Shown: piece after piece, positions 1 through 7,812 of the stretch
Layout of the letters: every line of letters begins with the position of its first letter
Numbering within the stretch: position 1 is the stretch's first letter
Source: Cryomorphaceae bacterium
GTDB taxonomy: Bacteria; Bacteroidota; Bacteroidia; Flavobacteriales; Schleiferiaceae
Length of the DNA stretch: 12,876 bases
Assembly: GCA_022565745.1 (NCBI GenBank)
Contig: JAIUMB010000061.1
Location: 1 to 12,876 of the forward strand
Direction of reading: 5' to 3'
Program-made: the position numbers and the translations under genes
Notes under the pieces: model-generated
What the model saw: only the letters and a program-made list of their open reading frames with translations
Database searches by the model: none
What the model was told of the DNA's origin: nothing

Positions 1-121
1 TATTTTTACCATATCAGGATAGGCAATGATGTGCATAATTTTAAAATCATTAAAAACTAAAAAAAGACGACTATCTTAATAATTGTAATTCAGACACTTG
101 AACCAATAAACATCTAAAGCC

Positions 122-799
122 ATGAAAAAAAGAACAATACTCATCATGTTTCTCCTCTTGGGGAGTTTTGCCGCATGGTCTCAATATGTTACAGTAAGAG
201 CTGTAGATATTATCCCTATAAATCCGATCATTAGTGATTCCGTAAAGGTGAGGGTACAGGTGCTTTGCACAGATTATGGCCATAAAATTTATGATAGCCT
301 CTCCATTTCAGGAGATACCATCCATATCAATTACTGTATTTTTTTATCCCCATTCGCGGCAGGCCGAATATTTACCGACACCTTTGAACTCGGTACACTT
401 GCTGCAGGCGATTACACCGTATTGGTAAAAGCGTATAAAACGCAAGACACAGTTGATTGTACTAATGCTGTTGATTCCGGAAGTGCTACCAAATCTTTTA
501 CAGTCACGGAAACCGTTTCTGTAAGGAATGAAACACTGGAAAATGGATTTTCTTTGCGTGTGACACCCAATCCTGCGGGAAGCTTTCAGCAAGTAGTCAT
601 CACAACAGAAAAACCGCAGAATATCTCTATTCAATTGTTCGACATGACCGGGAGGCTGGTGAGAGAAGTTTTTTCGGGAGAGGTAGAGGCGGGAGAACAA
701 TCATTTACCGCTGATCTTACGGGTTTGAAGAGTGGAACCTATGTTTATAGAGTGTTGACGGAAGGGAGTTTGCATCATTTAAAGACGGTGAAACAGTAG
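122..799 (+). CDS. Small secreted protein with T9SS type A C-terminal sorting domain
   Basis: A 225-residue exported protein. Residues 1-20 form a signal peptide: KKR, a hydrophobic core (ILIMFLLLGSFAA), then a likely cleavage site just before Gln21. Residues 22-130 are beta-rich, with alternating hydrophobic residues and 'AAGDYTVLVKAY' near 94-105, which resembles an Ig-like or CARDB-like sandwich. The domain family was not recognised; it has three Cys (49, 72, 113). Residues about 140-225 match the type IX sorting domain (Por_Secre_tail family): TPNP at 148-151, LFDMTGRLV at 172-180, DLTGLKSGTYVYRV at 198-211 and the basic end KTVKQ. Family knowledge: this tail directs the protein through the outer membrane by the T9SS and is then usually removed, leaving the cargo on the surface or released. 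The ATG at 122 is the natural start because the signal peptide follows at once. No promoter was recognised in 1-121. Its own function is unknown, and the cargo part is unusually short. Confidence 0.9.
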   Translation: MKKRTILIMFLLLGSFAAWSQYVTVRAVDIIPINPIISDSVKVRVQVLCTDYGHKIYDSLSISGDTIHINYCIFLSPFAAGRIFTDTFELGTLAAGDYTVLVKAYKTQDTVDCTNAVDSGSATKSFTVTETVSVRNETLENGFSLRVTPNPAGSFQQVVITTEKPQNISIQLFDMTGRLVREVFSGEVEAGEQSFTADLTGLKSGTYVYRVLTEGSLHHLKTVKQ

Positions 800-831
800 A
801 TGTAAGTGGTATAATAAGTAGATATAAGTGG
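795..831. repeat. Imperfect 15-bp direct repeat across a stop codon
   Basis: AGTAGATGTAAGTGG (795-809) and AGTAGATATAAGTGG (817-831) match at 14 of 15 bases and start 22 bp apart. The first copy contains the stop codon (797-799) of the T9SS protein. The related word GGTAAGTGATTAGTAGTG recurs at about 885-902. It may be a small local duplication. No function is evident. Confidence 0.5.
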
Positions 832-991
832 GGCGATTGGGTGGTTTCGTCAATGCAGAGAATTTCGTTTGCAGAGAGGATTAGTGGTAAGTGATTAGTA
901 GTGTCCGATACTACAATTTTGTATGTCACAGAAAAATACCCGCGAATGGAATCAAGGTCTTACGAAATTACCACAAAACAAAGGAAAGTAA

Positions 992-1099
992 CTTCAATGA
1001 TATCTCAATGAGTTTGTGTATAAACTGAACAGGAGATATTTTGGTGAGCGCATATTTGATAGAATGGTCGTGGCAGGTATAACCGGCTATTATGTATGA
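992..1099 (+). pseudogene. Decayed 3' end of an ISXO2/IS1595-like transposase
   Basis: Read in the frame of position 992, the DNA encodes L-Q-stop, then YLNEFVYKLNRRYFGERIFD and RMVVAGITGYYV up to TGA at 1097-1099. From memory of the family, this is the C-terminal end of ISXO2-like (IS1595 group) DDE transposases, where an 'LQxYLNEF..RFNRR...LFDRL' block closes the protein. In-frame stops at 989-991 (TAA) and 998-1000 (TGA) fall inside what should be continuous coding sequence, and the catalytic domain upstream is missing, so it is a dead relic. The 66 bases before it (from ATG 923) are open in the same frame but show no recognisable transposase motif. No terminal inverted repeats or target duplications were found. 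Family assignment rests on recall of the motif, without a database search. Confidence 0.7.
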
Positions 1100-1318
1100 A
1101 AACGGATAATCAAGTAACATTATCATATTATGTTATTTTCTAAGACTTTTCGGAGAGCATAGAGATTTTTTATTGTCTAGCTAGTAAATTAAAAGCCCTA
1201 TAGCTGCGCAAGATTTCATTCTTCATTGTAGAAAAATCATGAAAATAAGCGAATATATCTTCATTCATTTATTTTTGGAGAGAAGTCATGACCAAATCCC
1301 CACATCTATTTCAACACC

Positions 1319-1349
1319 TTGCATTCCTGTGTTGTATGAACTATCTTTG
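1319..1349 (+). promoter_or_regulatory. Predicted Bacteroidota-type promoter of acnA
   Basis: TATCTTTG at 1342-1349 is a perfect match to the Bacteroidota -7 consensus TAnnTTTG. A TTG at 1319-1321 lies 20 bp upstream, within the 17-23 bp spacing described for flavobacterial promoters. Transcription would start near 1355, giving an acnA leader of about 100 nt. The promoter is predicted from sequence only. Confidence 0.6.
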
Positions 1350-1453
1350 TCGGCCACAAATGGAGATTTTGTGAATGTGTGTATCGGCAATGTAGTATTC
1401 GCTGAAACACAGACACTAAGTTGAATTTAAAAATCATATTTGTTTTGTATACC

Positions 1454-4201
1454 ATGGATAACAACGACATTTTCAACATCGTCAAGGAGATTCCCGGTCC
1501 TGACGGAAAACTTAAATATTACTCTCTTAAGCAATTAGAGTCAAATGGACATCGCGTTTCTCACTTGCCGTATTCCATTAGAATACTGTTGGAAAATGCA
1601 CTTCGCAATTACGACGACTTTGGTGTGACCAAGGAGAACATAAAAACACTGTTGGGTTGGAAACCGGAACCGACCGATAAAGACGTTCCTTTTAAGCCTG
1701 CACGTGTTCTTATGCAGGATTTCACTGGTGTACCTGCTGTTGTAGATATTGCTGCGATTCGCTCAGAAGTCAATCGCCGTGGTAAAGATGCTGAAAGCAT
1801 CAACCCGTTAATCCCGGTTGATTTGGTAATTGATCACTCGGTAAATGTTGACTTCTTTGGAACCAAAGATGCGCACAAGAAAAATGTAGAACGCGAATAT
1901 GAGCGCAATCAAGAGCGTTATCAACTTCTCAAATGGGCGCAAAAAGCATTTAAAAACTTTGGTGTGGTTCCTCCCGGGATGGGTATTTGTCACCAAGTAA
2001 ACCTTGAATACCTCGCCAGTGGCGTGATTTCTCGCGATGGATTGGCTTTCCCGGACACGCTTGTAGGTACGGATTCACACACGCCTATGGTTAATGGTAT
2101 CGGCGTTATTGCTTGGGGTGTTGGTGGTATTGAAGCAGAGGCGGCTATTCTTGGTCAGCCCATTTATTTTATCATGCCACAGGTTGTTGGTCTCAAACTT
2201 ACAGGTAAACTCCCTGCCGGTGCAACCGCCACCGATATGGTATTGACCATCACGGAAATGCTACGCAAGCATGGTGTGGTTGGCAAGTTTGTAGAGGTTT
2301 ACGGCACCGGACTTGACAACCTTTCTGTGCCAGATCGCGCGACCATTTCTAATATGTCACCTGAGTTTGGGTGTACTGTAACGTACTTCCCTATTGATGA
2401 CCGCACACTTGACTATATGCGCAATACCAATCGCAGTGAGTCACAAGTGAAATTAGTAGAGGACTACTGTAAAGCCAACCTATTGTGGCGCGATGATAAT
2501 GCCAACATCAAGTATTCAAGTGTTGTAGAACTTGATTTGGGTACAGTTGAGCCAACCGTTTCTGGACCGAAACGCCCTCAAGATAAAATCTTAGTCAAAG
2601 ATTTCAACGATAAGTTTGAAAGCCTATTAGAAGACTTTGGCCGCTCTTACGTAAAACCGGCAGAACGTCAATTGGGTCGCTGGAAAAACGAAGGTGGCGC
2701 TGTGGCTGATACAGCAGTGATGGAAGCGGAAAAAGAAAAACTGCGCTCCATTGAGGTCGATGGAAACAATCATAAGTACAACCTCAGCGATGGTTCTGTC
2801 GTGATTGCTGCCATTACCTCATGTACCAATACATCAAACCCAAGCGTGATGATCGGTGCCGGATTGTTGGCACGCAAAGCCAGAGAGCGTGGTGTAAATG
2901 TCAAGCCGTGGGTAAAGACGTCTTTGGCGCCTGGCTCCAAAGTGGTAACAGACTACCTTGAGAAATCAAATCTACTTCAAGACTTAGAGGCGCTTAATTT
3001 CCACTTGGTAGGTTACGGTTGTACCTCATGTATTGGTAACTCCGGGCCGTTGCCACCACAAATTGCCAAAGCAGTGGAAGACAACGACCTCATCGTTTCA
3101 TCTGTGTTATCAGGAAATAGAAACTTTGAAGCGCGCGTGCATCCGCAAGTGAAAATGAACTTCTTGATGTCTCCAATACTTGTAGTTGCATACGCCATAG
3201 CCGGTCGTGTGGACATTGATATCAACAATGAGCCCATCGCGGTTGACTCCAACGGCAATGACGTTTTCATGAAAGATTTATGGCCTTCTCTTAACGAGAT
3301 TGAAGATGTAATGAAGCAAGTTTTAGGGCCAAAAGATTTTGCCAAAAGCTACGGAACCATCTACGAAGGTGACGAGCAATGGCAACAGCTAAAAGCACCT
3401 ACCGGAAGCATCTTTGCTTGGGACATGGATTCCACCTATATCAAAGAGGCACCTTTCTTTAGAAACCTTTCTGAAGAAGTGGCTGAGCCTGAGGACATCA
3501 ATAATGCACGTACGTTATTGTGGTTGGGCGATAGTGTAACTACAGACCATATTTCCCCTGCCGGTGCTTTTGCAGAAAGCTCCGCTGCTGGTCAGTACCT
3601 CAATAGCAGAAACGTAGAACGCAAGGATTTTAATTCTTATGGATCACGTCGTGGAAACGACGAGGTGATGGTTCGCGGAACATTTGCTAACGTACGTATC
3701 AAAAATAAAATTGCCGATCGCGAAGGTGGTTACTCTGTCCACTTGCCTTCAGGTGAAAAAGGTACCGTTTACGATGTGGCCATGAAGTACAAAGCCGATA
3801 AAACCCCACTTGTGGTATTGGCCGGTAAAGAATACGGAAGTGGATCATCGCGCGACTGGGCAGCTAAAGGAACGTTCTTGTTGGGCATCAAAGCCGTAAT
3901 CGCTGAGAGTTACGAGCGCATCCACCGCAGCAACCTCGTTGGAATGGGTGTTATGCCTTTGCAGTTCCCCGAAGGAGAAAGTGCAGAAAGCCTTGGACTC
4001 GACGGTACAGAGCACTTTACCATTGAGGATATCTCCAGTGGTTTACAACCAAATAAAATGCTCAAAGTAACCGCTCGTAAAGAGGATGGCTCCGAAGTGA
4101 ATTTTGAAGCATTGTGCCGCTTAGATTCACAAATTGAAATTGCGTATTACAAAAATGGAGGTATTCTTCAATATGTACTACGTCAGTTTTTAAAGAAATA
4201 G
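1454..4201 (+). CDS. acnA: Aconitate hydratase A (aconitase, AcnA/IRP1 type)
   Basis: A cytoplasmic TCA-cycle enzyme converting citrate to isocitrate through cis-aconitate. The product has 915 residues, slightly over the roughly 890 typical of AcnA. The three [4Fe-4S] ligands are visible: Cys457 in SCTNTSNP and Cys523/Cys526 in YGCTSCIGNSGP. Their spacing (66 and 3 residues) is the same as in E. coli AcnA (435/501/504). Other landmarks are LMQDFTGVPAVVD near 87-99, GTDSHTPM near 215, the swivel-domain start WLGDSVTTDHISPAGA, and the active-site loop GSGSSRDWAAKG from Gly795. The ATG at 1454 is chosen because MDNNDIFNIVKEI leads straight into the family N-terminus; a TTG at 1421 would add 11 unrelated residues. 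The gene appears monocistronic, with its own promoter and a terminator after it. Family knowledge: AcnA/IRP1-type apoproteins can bind mRNA, but nothing here tests that. Confidence 0.97.
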   Translation: MDNNDIFNIVKEIPGPDGKLKYYSLKQLESNGHRVSHLPYSIRILLENALRNYDDFGVTKENIKTLLGWKPEPTDKDVPFKPARVLMQDFTGVPAVVDIAAIRSEVNRRGKDAESINPLIPVDLVIDHSVNVDFFGTKDAHKKNVEREYERNQERYQLLKWAQKAFKNFGVVPPGMGICHQVNLEYLASGVISRDGLAFPDTLVGTDSHTPMVNGIGVIAWGVGGIEAEAAILGQPIYFIMPQVVGLKLTGKLPAGATATDMVLTITEMLRKHGVVGKFVEVYGTGLDNLSVPDRATISNMSPEFGCTVTYFPIDDRTLDYMRNTNRSESQVKLVEDYCKANLLWRDDNANIKYSSVVELDLGTVEPTVSGPKRPQDKILVKDFNDKFESLLEDFGRSYVKPAERQLGRWKNEGGAVADTAVMEAEKEKLRSIEVDGNNHKYNLSDGSVVIAAITSCTNTSNPSVMIGAGLLARKARERGVNVKPWVKTSLAPGSKVVTDYLEKSNLLQDLEALNFHLVGYGCTSCIGNSGPLPPQIAKAVEDNDLIVSSVLSGNRNFEARVHPQVKMNFLMSPILVVAYAIAGRVDIDINNEPIAVDSNGNDVFMKDLWPSLNEIEDVMKQVLGPKDFAKSYGTIYEGDEQWQQLKAPTGSIFAWDMDSTYIKEAPFFRNLSEEVAEPEDINNARTLLWLGDSVTTDHISPAGAFAESSAAGQYLNSRNVERKDFNSYGSRRGNDEVMVRGTFANVRIKNKIADREGGYSVHLPSGEKGTVYDVAMKYKADKTPLVVLAGKEYGSGSSRDWAAKGTFLLGIKAVIAESYERIHRSNLVGMGVMPLQFPEGESAESLGLDGTEHFTIEDISSGLQPNKMLKVTARKEDGSEVNFEALCRLDSQIEIAYYKNGGILQYVLRQFLKK

Positions 4202-4286
4202 ATTGACTGTCTATAAAGTCCGAGAGCTGAGTGAAGCGCATCTGATAAATGCACGTCAGCACTAAGTTGACCCATCGACTAATAAC

Positions 4287-4320
4287 AAAAAAACCACACT
4301 GTTTCGGTGTGGTTTTTTTT
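4287..4320. terminator. Bidirectional intrinsic terminator between acnA and korA
   Basis: CCACAC (4294-4299) pairs with GTGTGG (4307-4312) around a 7-nt loop. It is flanked by seven A (4287-4293) and eight T (4313-4320), which can extend the stem. The A-tract/hairpin/T-tract symmetry lets it end both the plus-strand acnA transcript and the minus-strand korA transcript. It sits about 85 bp past the acnA stop and 20 bp past the korA stop. Nothing else was recognised in 4202-4340. Confidence 0.9.
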
Positions 4321-4340
4321 ATAATAAACGGGAATGTTGT

Positions 4341-6164
4341 TTAGCCCAAAATTTCCTTTACCTTATCCTCAATCTCCTGACTGGCAAAGGGGAGGCCTTG
4401 TACCTTATTGAGTGGAATTAGTTTTCCGTTGGCGTAGGGTTGAAGGTAATTATATAACTGTCCGCAGTTTAGCTCAGGGACTAATATGTGTTTGAACCTT
4501 TCAAAGAGCTCTTCTAGATTAGTAGGTAAAGGATTAAGGTATCTCAAGTGGGCTTGACCAACGCTCATCCCTTCTTTGTGGAGGTTAATAACGGCTTCTC
4601 TGATGGCGCCAAATGTAGATCCCCAGCCAAGTACCAGTAAATCGCCCTGTTCAACACCCCATTCTATCTGAACATCAGGCACAGGGATGTTCTGAATTTT
4701 CTCTGCCCTTAGGCGGGTCATTTTCTGGTGATTCTGCGGATCGTATGAAATATCACCGGTGACGTCTTCCTTTTCGAGACCACCAATGCGGTGTTCCAGA
4801 CCGGGCGTTCCCGGAACGGCCCAGCGTCTAACGCCACGCTCATCTCTGCGATAGGGCTGATAGTCGGTTTCGTTATCTTTGGCAAAAGGCGGAGTGATGG
4901 TCGCTAAATCCGATGATTGGGGAAATTTCCACGGCTGTGACCCGTTGGCTATAAATCCGTCTGAGAGTAGCATCACCGGTGTCATGTGTTCCAAAGCTAT
5001 TTTTGCGGCTTGAAAACTCATATCAAAACAGTCGCTTGGTGAAGATGCTGCAAGAACCGGCATGGGAGCTTCTCCATTGCGACCAAAAAGCGCTTGGTTG
5101 AGATCGGCTTGTTCGGTTTTTGTGGGCAGTCCTGTCGATGGTCCGCCACGCTGAACGTTGATGATTACCAGAGGTAATTCAAGAATAACAGCCAAACCAA
5201 TGCCTTCGGTTTTGAGGGCTATGCCAGGACCTGATGAGCCCGTTACAGCCAAAGCGCCACCGTATGAGGCACCAATAGCAGCTGTAATGGCGGCAATTTC
5301 ATCTTCTGCTTGGTAGGTCTTTACACCAAAGTGCTTTTGTCGCGAGAGTTCATGCAAAATATCCGAAGCAGGGGTAATGGGATAGCTGCCATAGAATAGT
5401 GGTAAATCACTCTTTTGCGAAGCAGCTATAAGTCCAAGTGCCACGGCCTGATTACCCATAATGCTCCTATAAACGCCAGGCTCTAAATTGGCAGAGTCCA
5501 ATCGGAAGCGCACGGCAGACTCCTCAATGGTTTCGCCTAAATGATAACCAGCACGTAATGCGCGGACATTGGCTTCGTAGGCCTGACTCCCCGCTTTAAA
5601 TTTAGAAGTAACCAACTGAATGCCTTGTTCGAGTGAACGACTATACATCCAGTATATCAAACCTAAGGCAAAGAAATTTTTGGACCGTGACTTTTCTTTT
5701 GGCGAACCGGGCACATCGATAAGGGCCTCCTTGGTCATCTGTGTTAAATCAAATCTTAGCACCTTGTACTTCTCCATGTCGGGATCGTCCAAGGGGTTTC
5801 TTTCAAGTTTGGCTAAGTCTAGGTTACGCTTATTAAAGCCCGATTCATCAATGATGAGAATTCCGCCGTTTCGAAGATTTTCAATGTTTTTAATGAGGGC
5901 GGCAGCATTAAACGCGACAAGCGCGTCAACTTTAGAGCCAGGAGTAAAAATCCGCTGACTACCAAAATTGATACGAAAACCAGATACGCCCGATATTGTG
6001 CCAATGGGCGCACGTATTTCTGCCGGATAATCGGGAAATGTAGATAAGTCTTGGCCTTCCAGTGCCGTATTTTGTGAAAATTGAAAACCTGTTAATTGAA
6101 TTCCATCTCCAGAATCGCCGGCAAATAAAATGGCAGCGCGCTCCAGCAACTTAGGTGCACTCAT
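4341..6164 (-). CDS. korA: 2-oxoacid:ferredoxin oxidoreductase, fused gamma-alpha subunit (KorA-like)
   Basis: A subunit of a cytoplasmic CoA-acylating 2-oxoacid:ferredoxin oxidoreductase, most likely acting on 2-oxoglutarate (2-oxoglutarate + CoA + oxidised ferredoxin to succinyl-CoA + CO2). The 607 residues match the fused form. The gamma domain (about 8-205) starts with LFAGDSGDGIQLTG and includes the loop YPAEIRAPIGTISG. The alpha (pyrimidine-binding) domain follows from about 231, with YPITPASDILHEL at 261-273, QAEDEIAAI at 285-293, VTGSSGPGIALKTEG at 307-321 and GGPSTGLPTKTEQADL at 340-355. The last part (about 500-607) is the C-terminal alpha domain. It is the last gene of the mrp cluster, 12 bp behind the NifU-like gene. 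A TPP-binding beta subunit (KorB) normally sits next to it and is absent here. Substrate specificity is inferred from the family; another 2-oxoacid is possible. Confidence 0.9.
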   Translation of the reverse strand: MSAPKLLERAAILFAGDSGDGIQLTGFQFSQNTALEGQDLSTFPDYPAEIRAPIGTISGVSGFRINFGSQRIFTPGSKVDALVAFNAAALIKNIENLRNGGILIIDESGFNKRNLDLAKLERNPLDDPDMEKYKVLRFDLTQMTKEALIDVPGSPKEKSRSKNFFALGLIYWMYSRSLEQGIQLVTSKFKAGSQAYEANVRALRAGYHLGETIEESAVRFRLDSANLEPGVYRSIMGNQAVALGLIAASQKSDLPLFYGSYPITPASDILHELSRQKHFGVKTYQAEDEIAAITAAIGASYGGALAVTGSSGPGIALKTEGIGLAVILELPLVIINVQRGGPSTGLPTKTEQADLNQALFGRNGEAPMPVLAASSPSDCFDMSFQAAKIALEHMTPVMLLSDGFIANGSQPWKFPQSSDLATITPPFAKDNETDYQPYRRDERGVRRWAVPGTPGLEHRIGGLEKEDVTGDISYDPQNHQKMTRLRAEKIQNIPVPDVQIEWGVEQGDLLVLGWGSTFGAIREAVINLHKEGMSVGQAHLRYLNPLPTNLEELFERFKHILVPELNCGQLYNYLQPYANGKLIPLNKVQGLPFASQEIEDKVKEILG

Positions 6165-6176
6165 AGATTTTTTATT

Positions 6177-6431
6177 TTATGCGTCGGTAGTAGCGCCTTC
6201 CTGTACTACTTTATTGATGTTGGGTATGTATTTTTTTATGGTCATCTCAACGCCGCTCTTTAGCGTCATTTGATTCACACGACACCCAATACAAGCGCCG
6301 TGAAGTTTTACCACAACGGTTAGGTCGTCCGTGATATCAACCAAGGTAATATCTCCACCATCGGATTGTAAAAACGGACGAATCTCTTCAAGTGCTGTAT
6401 GGACTTTACTGGTAATTTCTTCTTTGTTCAT
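6177..6431 (-). CDS. NifU-like C-terminal domain protein (Fe-S scaffold/carrier)
   Basis: An 84-residue protein that is just the NifU C-terminal (Nfu) domain. Visible marks are the helix MNKEEITSKVHTALEEIRPF, the LQSDGGDITLVDI strand (21-33), and GACIGCRVNQMTLKSGVE (45-62), where Cys47 and Cys50 form the CxxC motif. In Nfu proteins a dimer holds a [4Fe-4S] cluster between two CxxC motifs and hands it to target enzymes. It is a stand-alone form without the NfuA A-type N-terminal domain or the NifU IscU-like domain. It lies 39 bp after mrp, another Fe-S carrier family, and 12 bp before korA, whose complex needs Fe-S clusters, so all three are probably co-transcribed. The start is preceded by AT-rich sequence without a clear ribosome-binding site. 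Confidence 0.92.
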   Translation of the reverse strand: MNKEEITSKVHTALEEIRPFLQSDGGDITLVDITDDLTVVVKLHGACIGCRVNQMTLKSGVEMTIKKYIPNINKVVQEGATTDA

Positions 6432-6470
6432 AGCGAAAAGGATAAATGCTTAAAAAAAGCAGTTGCGTGG

Positions 6471-7616
6471 TTAGGTGAGTTTGTTAACCGCACTACACCC
6501 AGCCATGGTGGTAATACGGACGGCTTCAGTAGGTGGTAGATTTTCGTTTCGATTGACACATTCTTGCACCATTCTACGCACCACTTGCCGAAAAGCTTCC
6601 GCAGCGGGGGTGTCGCCTTGCATAACCGCCGGACGACCAACATCACCAGCCTCTCTGATGCTTTGCACCAATGGAATTTCTCCTAAGAAAGGCACGTCAA
6701 TTTCTTCGGCGAGGTGTTTTGCGCCCTCTTTTCCGAAGATGTAATATTTGTTGTCGGGCAGTTCTTCGGGTGTGAAGTACGCCATGTTTTCTACGATGCC
6801 CAACACGGGTACATTGATGTTTGGCACACGGAACATCCCCACGCCTTTTCGCGCATCGGCAAGCGCTACGTGTTGAGGGGTGCTTACAATAACGGCTCCA
6901 TTAAGTGGTACCGACTGAACTACACTGAGATGGATGTCACCTGTGCCTGGAGGAAGGTCAATCAGCAAGAAGTCTAACTCGCCCCAGTGCGCGTCCCATA
7001 TAAGCTGATTTAGCGCTTTTGATGCCATAGGTCCTCGCCAAACTACAGCTTGGTCTGTACCAGCAAAAAAGCCAATGGAAAGCAATTTAACGCCGTAGCT
7101 TTCTACGGGTTGCATTTTGCTTTTACCGTCAACATCTACGGCTACAGGTTTGGTATGGGGTACGTCAAACATGGTGGGCATACTCGGTCCATAGATGTCG
7201 GCATCCACCAAACCGACTTTAAAGCCCATATTTGCTAATTCTACCGCAAGGTTGGCCGTTAAAGTAGACTTACCTACCCCACCTTTACCCGAGGCAATGG
7301 CAATGATGTTATCTACGCCGGGAATAGGCTTCCCTTTGATGTCGTTGGGTTTTGGTGCTTCGGATTGTTCTATAACATGCGTGCGAACCTTTACTTTTAG
7401 TTTGGGGTGAATGCGTTCATGCAGCCCTTTCATGATTTCTACCTCCAATTTTTTGCGAAACTGCAAGGTGGGATTAGGGCTGTCGACATCAATTTCAACC
7501 TCATCGCCAAACACTTGAATGTTTTTAATCAATCCAGCGTCGGTTAAGCTTTTTTCTTCACCGGGAATCAATACTTTAGAAAGGCCGTTGAAAATATCTT
7601 TTTTTGATAGACTCAT
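6471..7616 (-). CDS. mrp: Mrp/ApbC/NBP35-family P-loop ATPase, Fe-S cluster carrier
   Basis: A cytoplasmic ATPase of the Mrp/ApbC family, which carries Fe-S clusters to apoproteins. It has 381 residues. Residues about 5-82 are the MIP18/DUF59 domain. The ATPase domain starts near 103, with the deviant Walker A GKGGVGKST (110-118), VDADIYGPSMP (138-148), GPMASKAL (195-202), the Walker B region FLLIDLPPGTGD (216-227) and STPQHVALADARKG (245-258). The tail ends RITTMAGCSAV. Only two Cys exist (353 and 374), so the CxxC cluster-binding motif of ApbC/NBP35 is missing; after VENMAYF the sequence is TPEELPDNKYYIFG. The reading frame stays open to 7676, but ATG 7616 is preferred: MSLSKKDIF begins the conserved domain and a promoter -7 element lies at 7661-7668, inside the longer version. 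It is the first gene of the mrp / NifU-like / korA set. Confidence 0.95.
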   Translation of the reverse strand: MSLSKKDIFNGLSKVLIPGEEKSLTDAGLIKNIQVFGDEVEIDVDSPNPTLQFRKKLEVEIMKGLHERIHPKLKVKVRTHVIEQSEAPKPNDIKGKPIPGVDNIIAIASGKGGVGKSTLTANLAVELANMGFKVGLVDADIYGPSMPTMFDVPHTKPVAVDVDGKSKMQPVESYGVKLLSIGFFAGTDQAVVWRGPMASKALNQLIWDAHWGELDFLLIDLPPGTGDIHLSVVQSVPLNGAVIVSTPQHVALADARKGVGMFRVPNINVPVLGIVENMAYFTPEELPDNKYYIFGKEGAKHLAEEIDVPFLGEIPLVQSIREAGDVGRPAVMQGDTPAAEAFRQVVRRMVQECVNRNENLPPTEAVRITTMAGCSAVNKLT

Positions 7617-7660
7617 TTTAAATAGAAAATTTTGGTCGTTTTTGAAACGGGCAAACAGGG

Positions 7661-7668
7661 CAAAGATA
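7661..7668 (-). promoter_or_regulatory. Predicted -7 promoter element for the mrp cluster
   Basis: On the minus strand this reads TATCTTTG, a perfect TAnnTTTG and the same octamer as in the acnA promoter. Transcription would begin near 7655, about 40 nt before the mrp ATG at 7616. No TTG was found at the usual -33 distance, so the assignment is weaker than for acnA. Confidence 0.45.
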
Positions 7669-7812
7669 ATGAACAAGTGGTAGGTGCTATTGGTTTACTA
7701 CATGAAGTTAATTGTCTAATTTACTATTACTTCCAGAGCACATCATCGTGGTTATGTAAATAAGCAACTGTCTCAACCGTCATTTTTTAATTTATAAAGA
7801 AAGGAACTTGTC

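Noticed and set aside
1..121. Promoter for the T9SS protein gene
   Set aside because: TATCTTAA-like words occur near 71-78 but do not match TAnnTTTG, and no paired upstream element was seen. Nothing else (RNA gene, repeat) was recognised here.
1239..1424. Open frame of 61 codons upstream of acnA
   Set aside because: It has no recognisable motif, an odd composition and no ribosome-binding site, and it covers the predicted acnA promoter (1319-1349). It is most likely chance.
1421..1453. Earlier TTG start for acnA adding 11 residues
   Set aside because: The extra residues are unrelated to the aconitase N-terminus, and a normal ATG at 1454 begins a typical AcnA protein.
3013..3345. Minus-strand frame of 110 codons inside acnA
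   Set aside because: It lies wholly antisense to a highly conserved part of aconitase and shows no protein motif; it is a shadow of the codon pattern.
6447..6461. TGCTT-AAAAA-AAGCA hairpin between mrp and the NifU-like gene
   Set aside because: Only five base pairs, with the T-run in the loop on the minus strand. It is too weak to be called a terminator and would separate a likely operon.
7617..7676. Longer mrp reading frame beginning at 7676
   Set aside because: The 20 extra residues are hydrophobic and unlike the family, and the predicted -7 element at 7661-7668 would lie inside the coding region.
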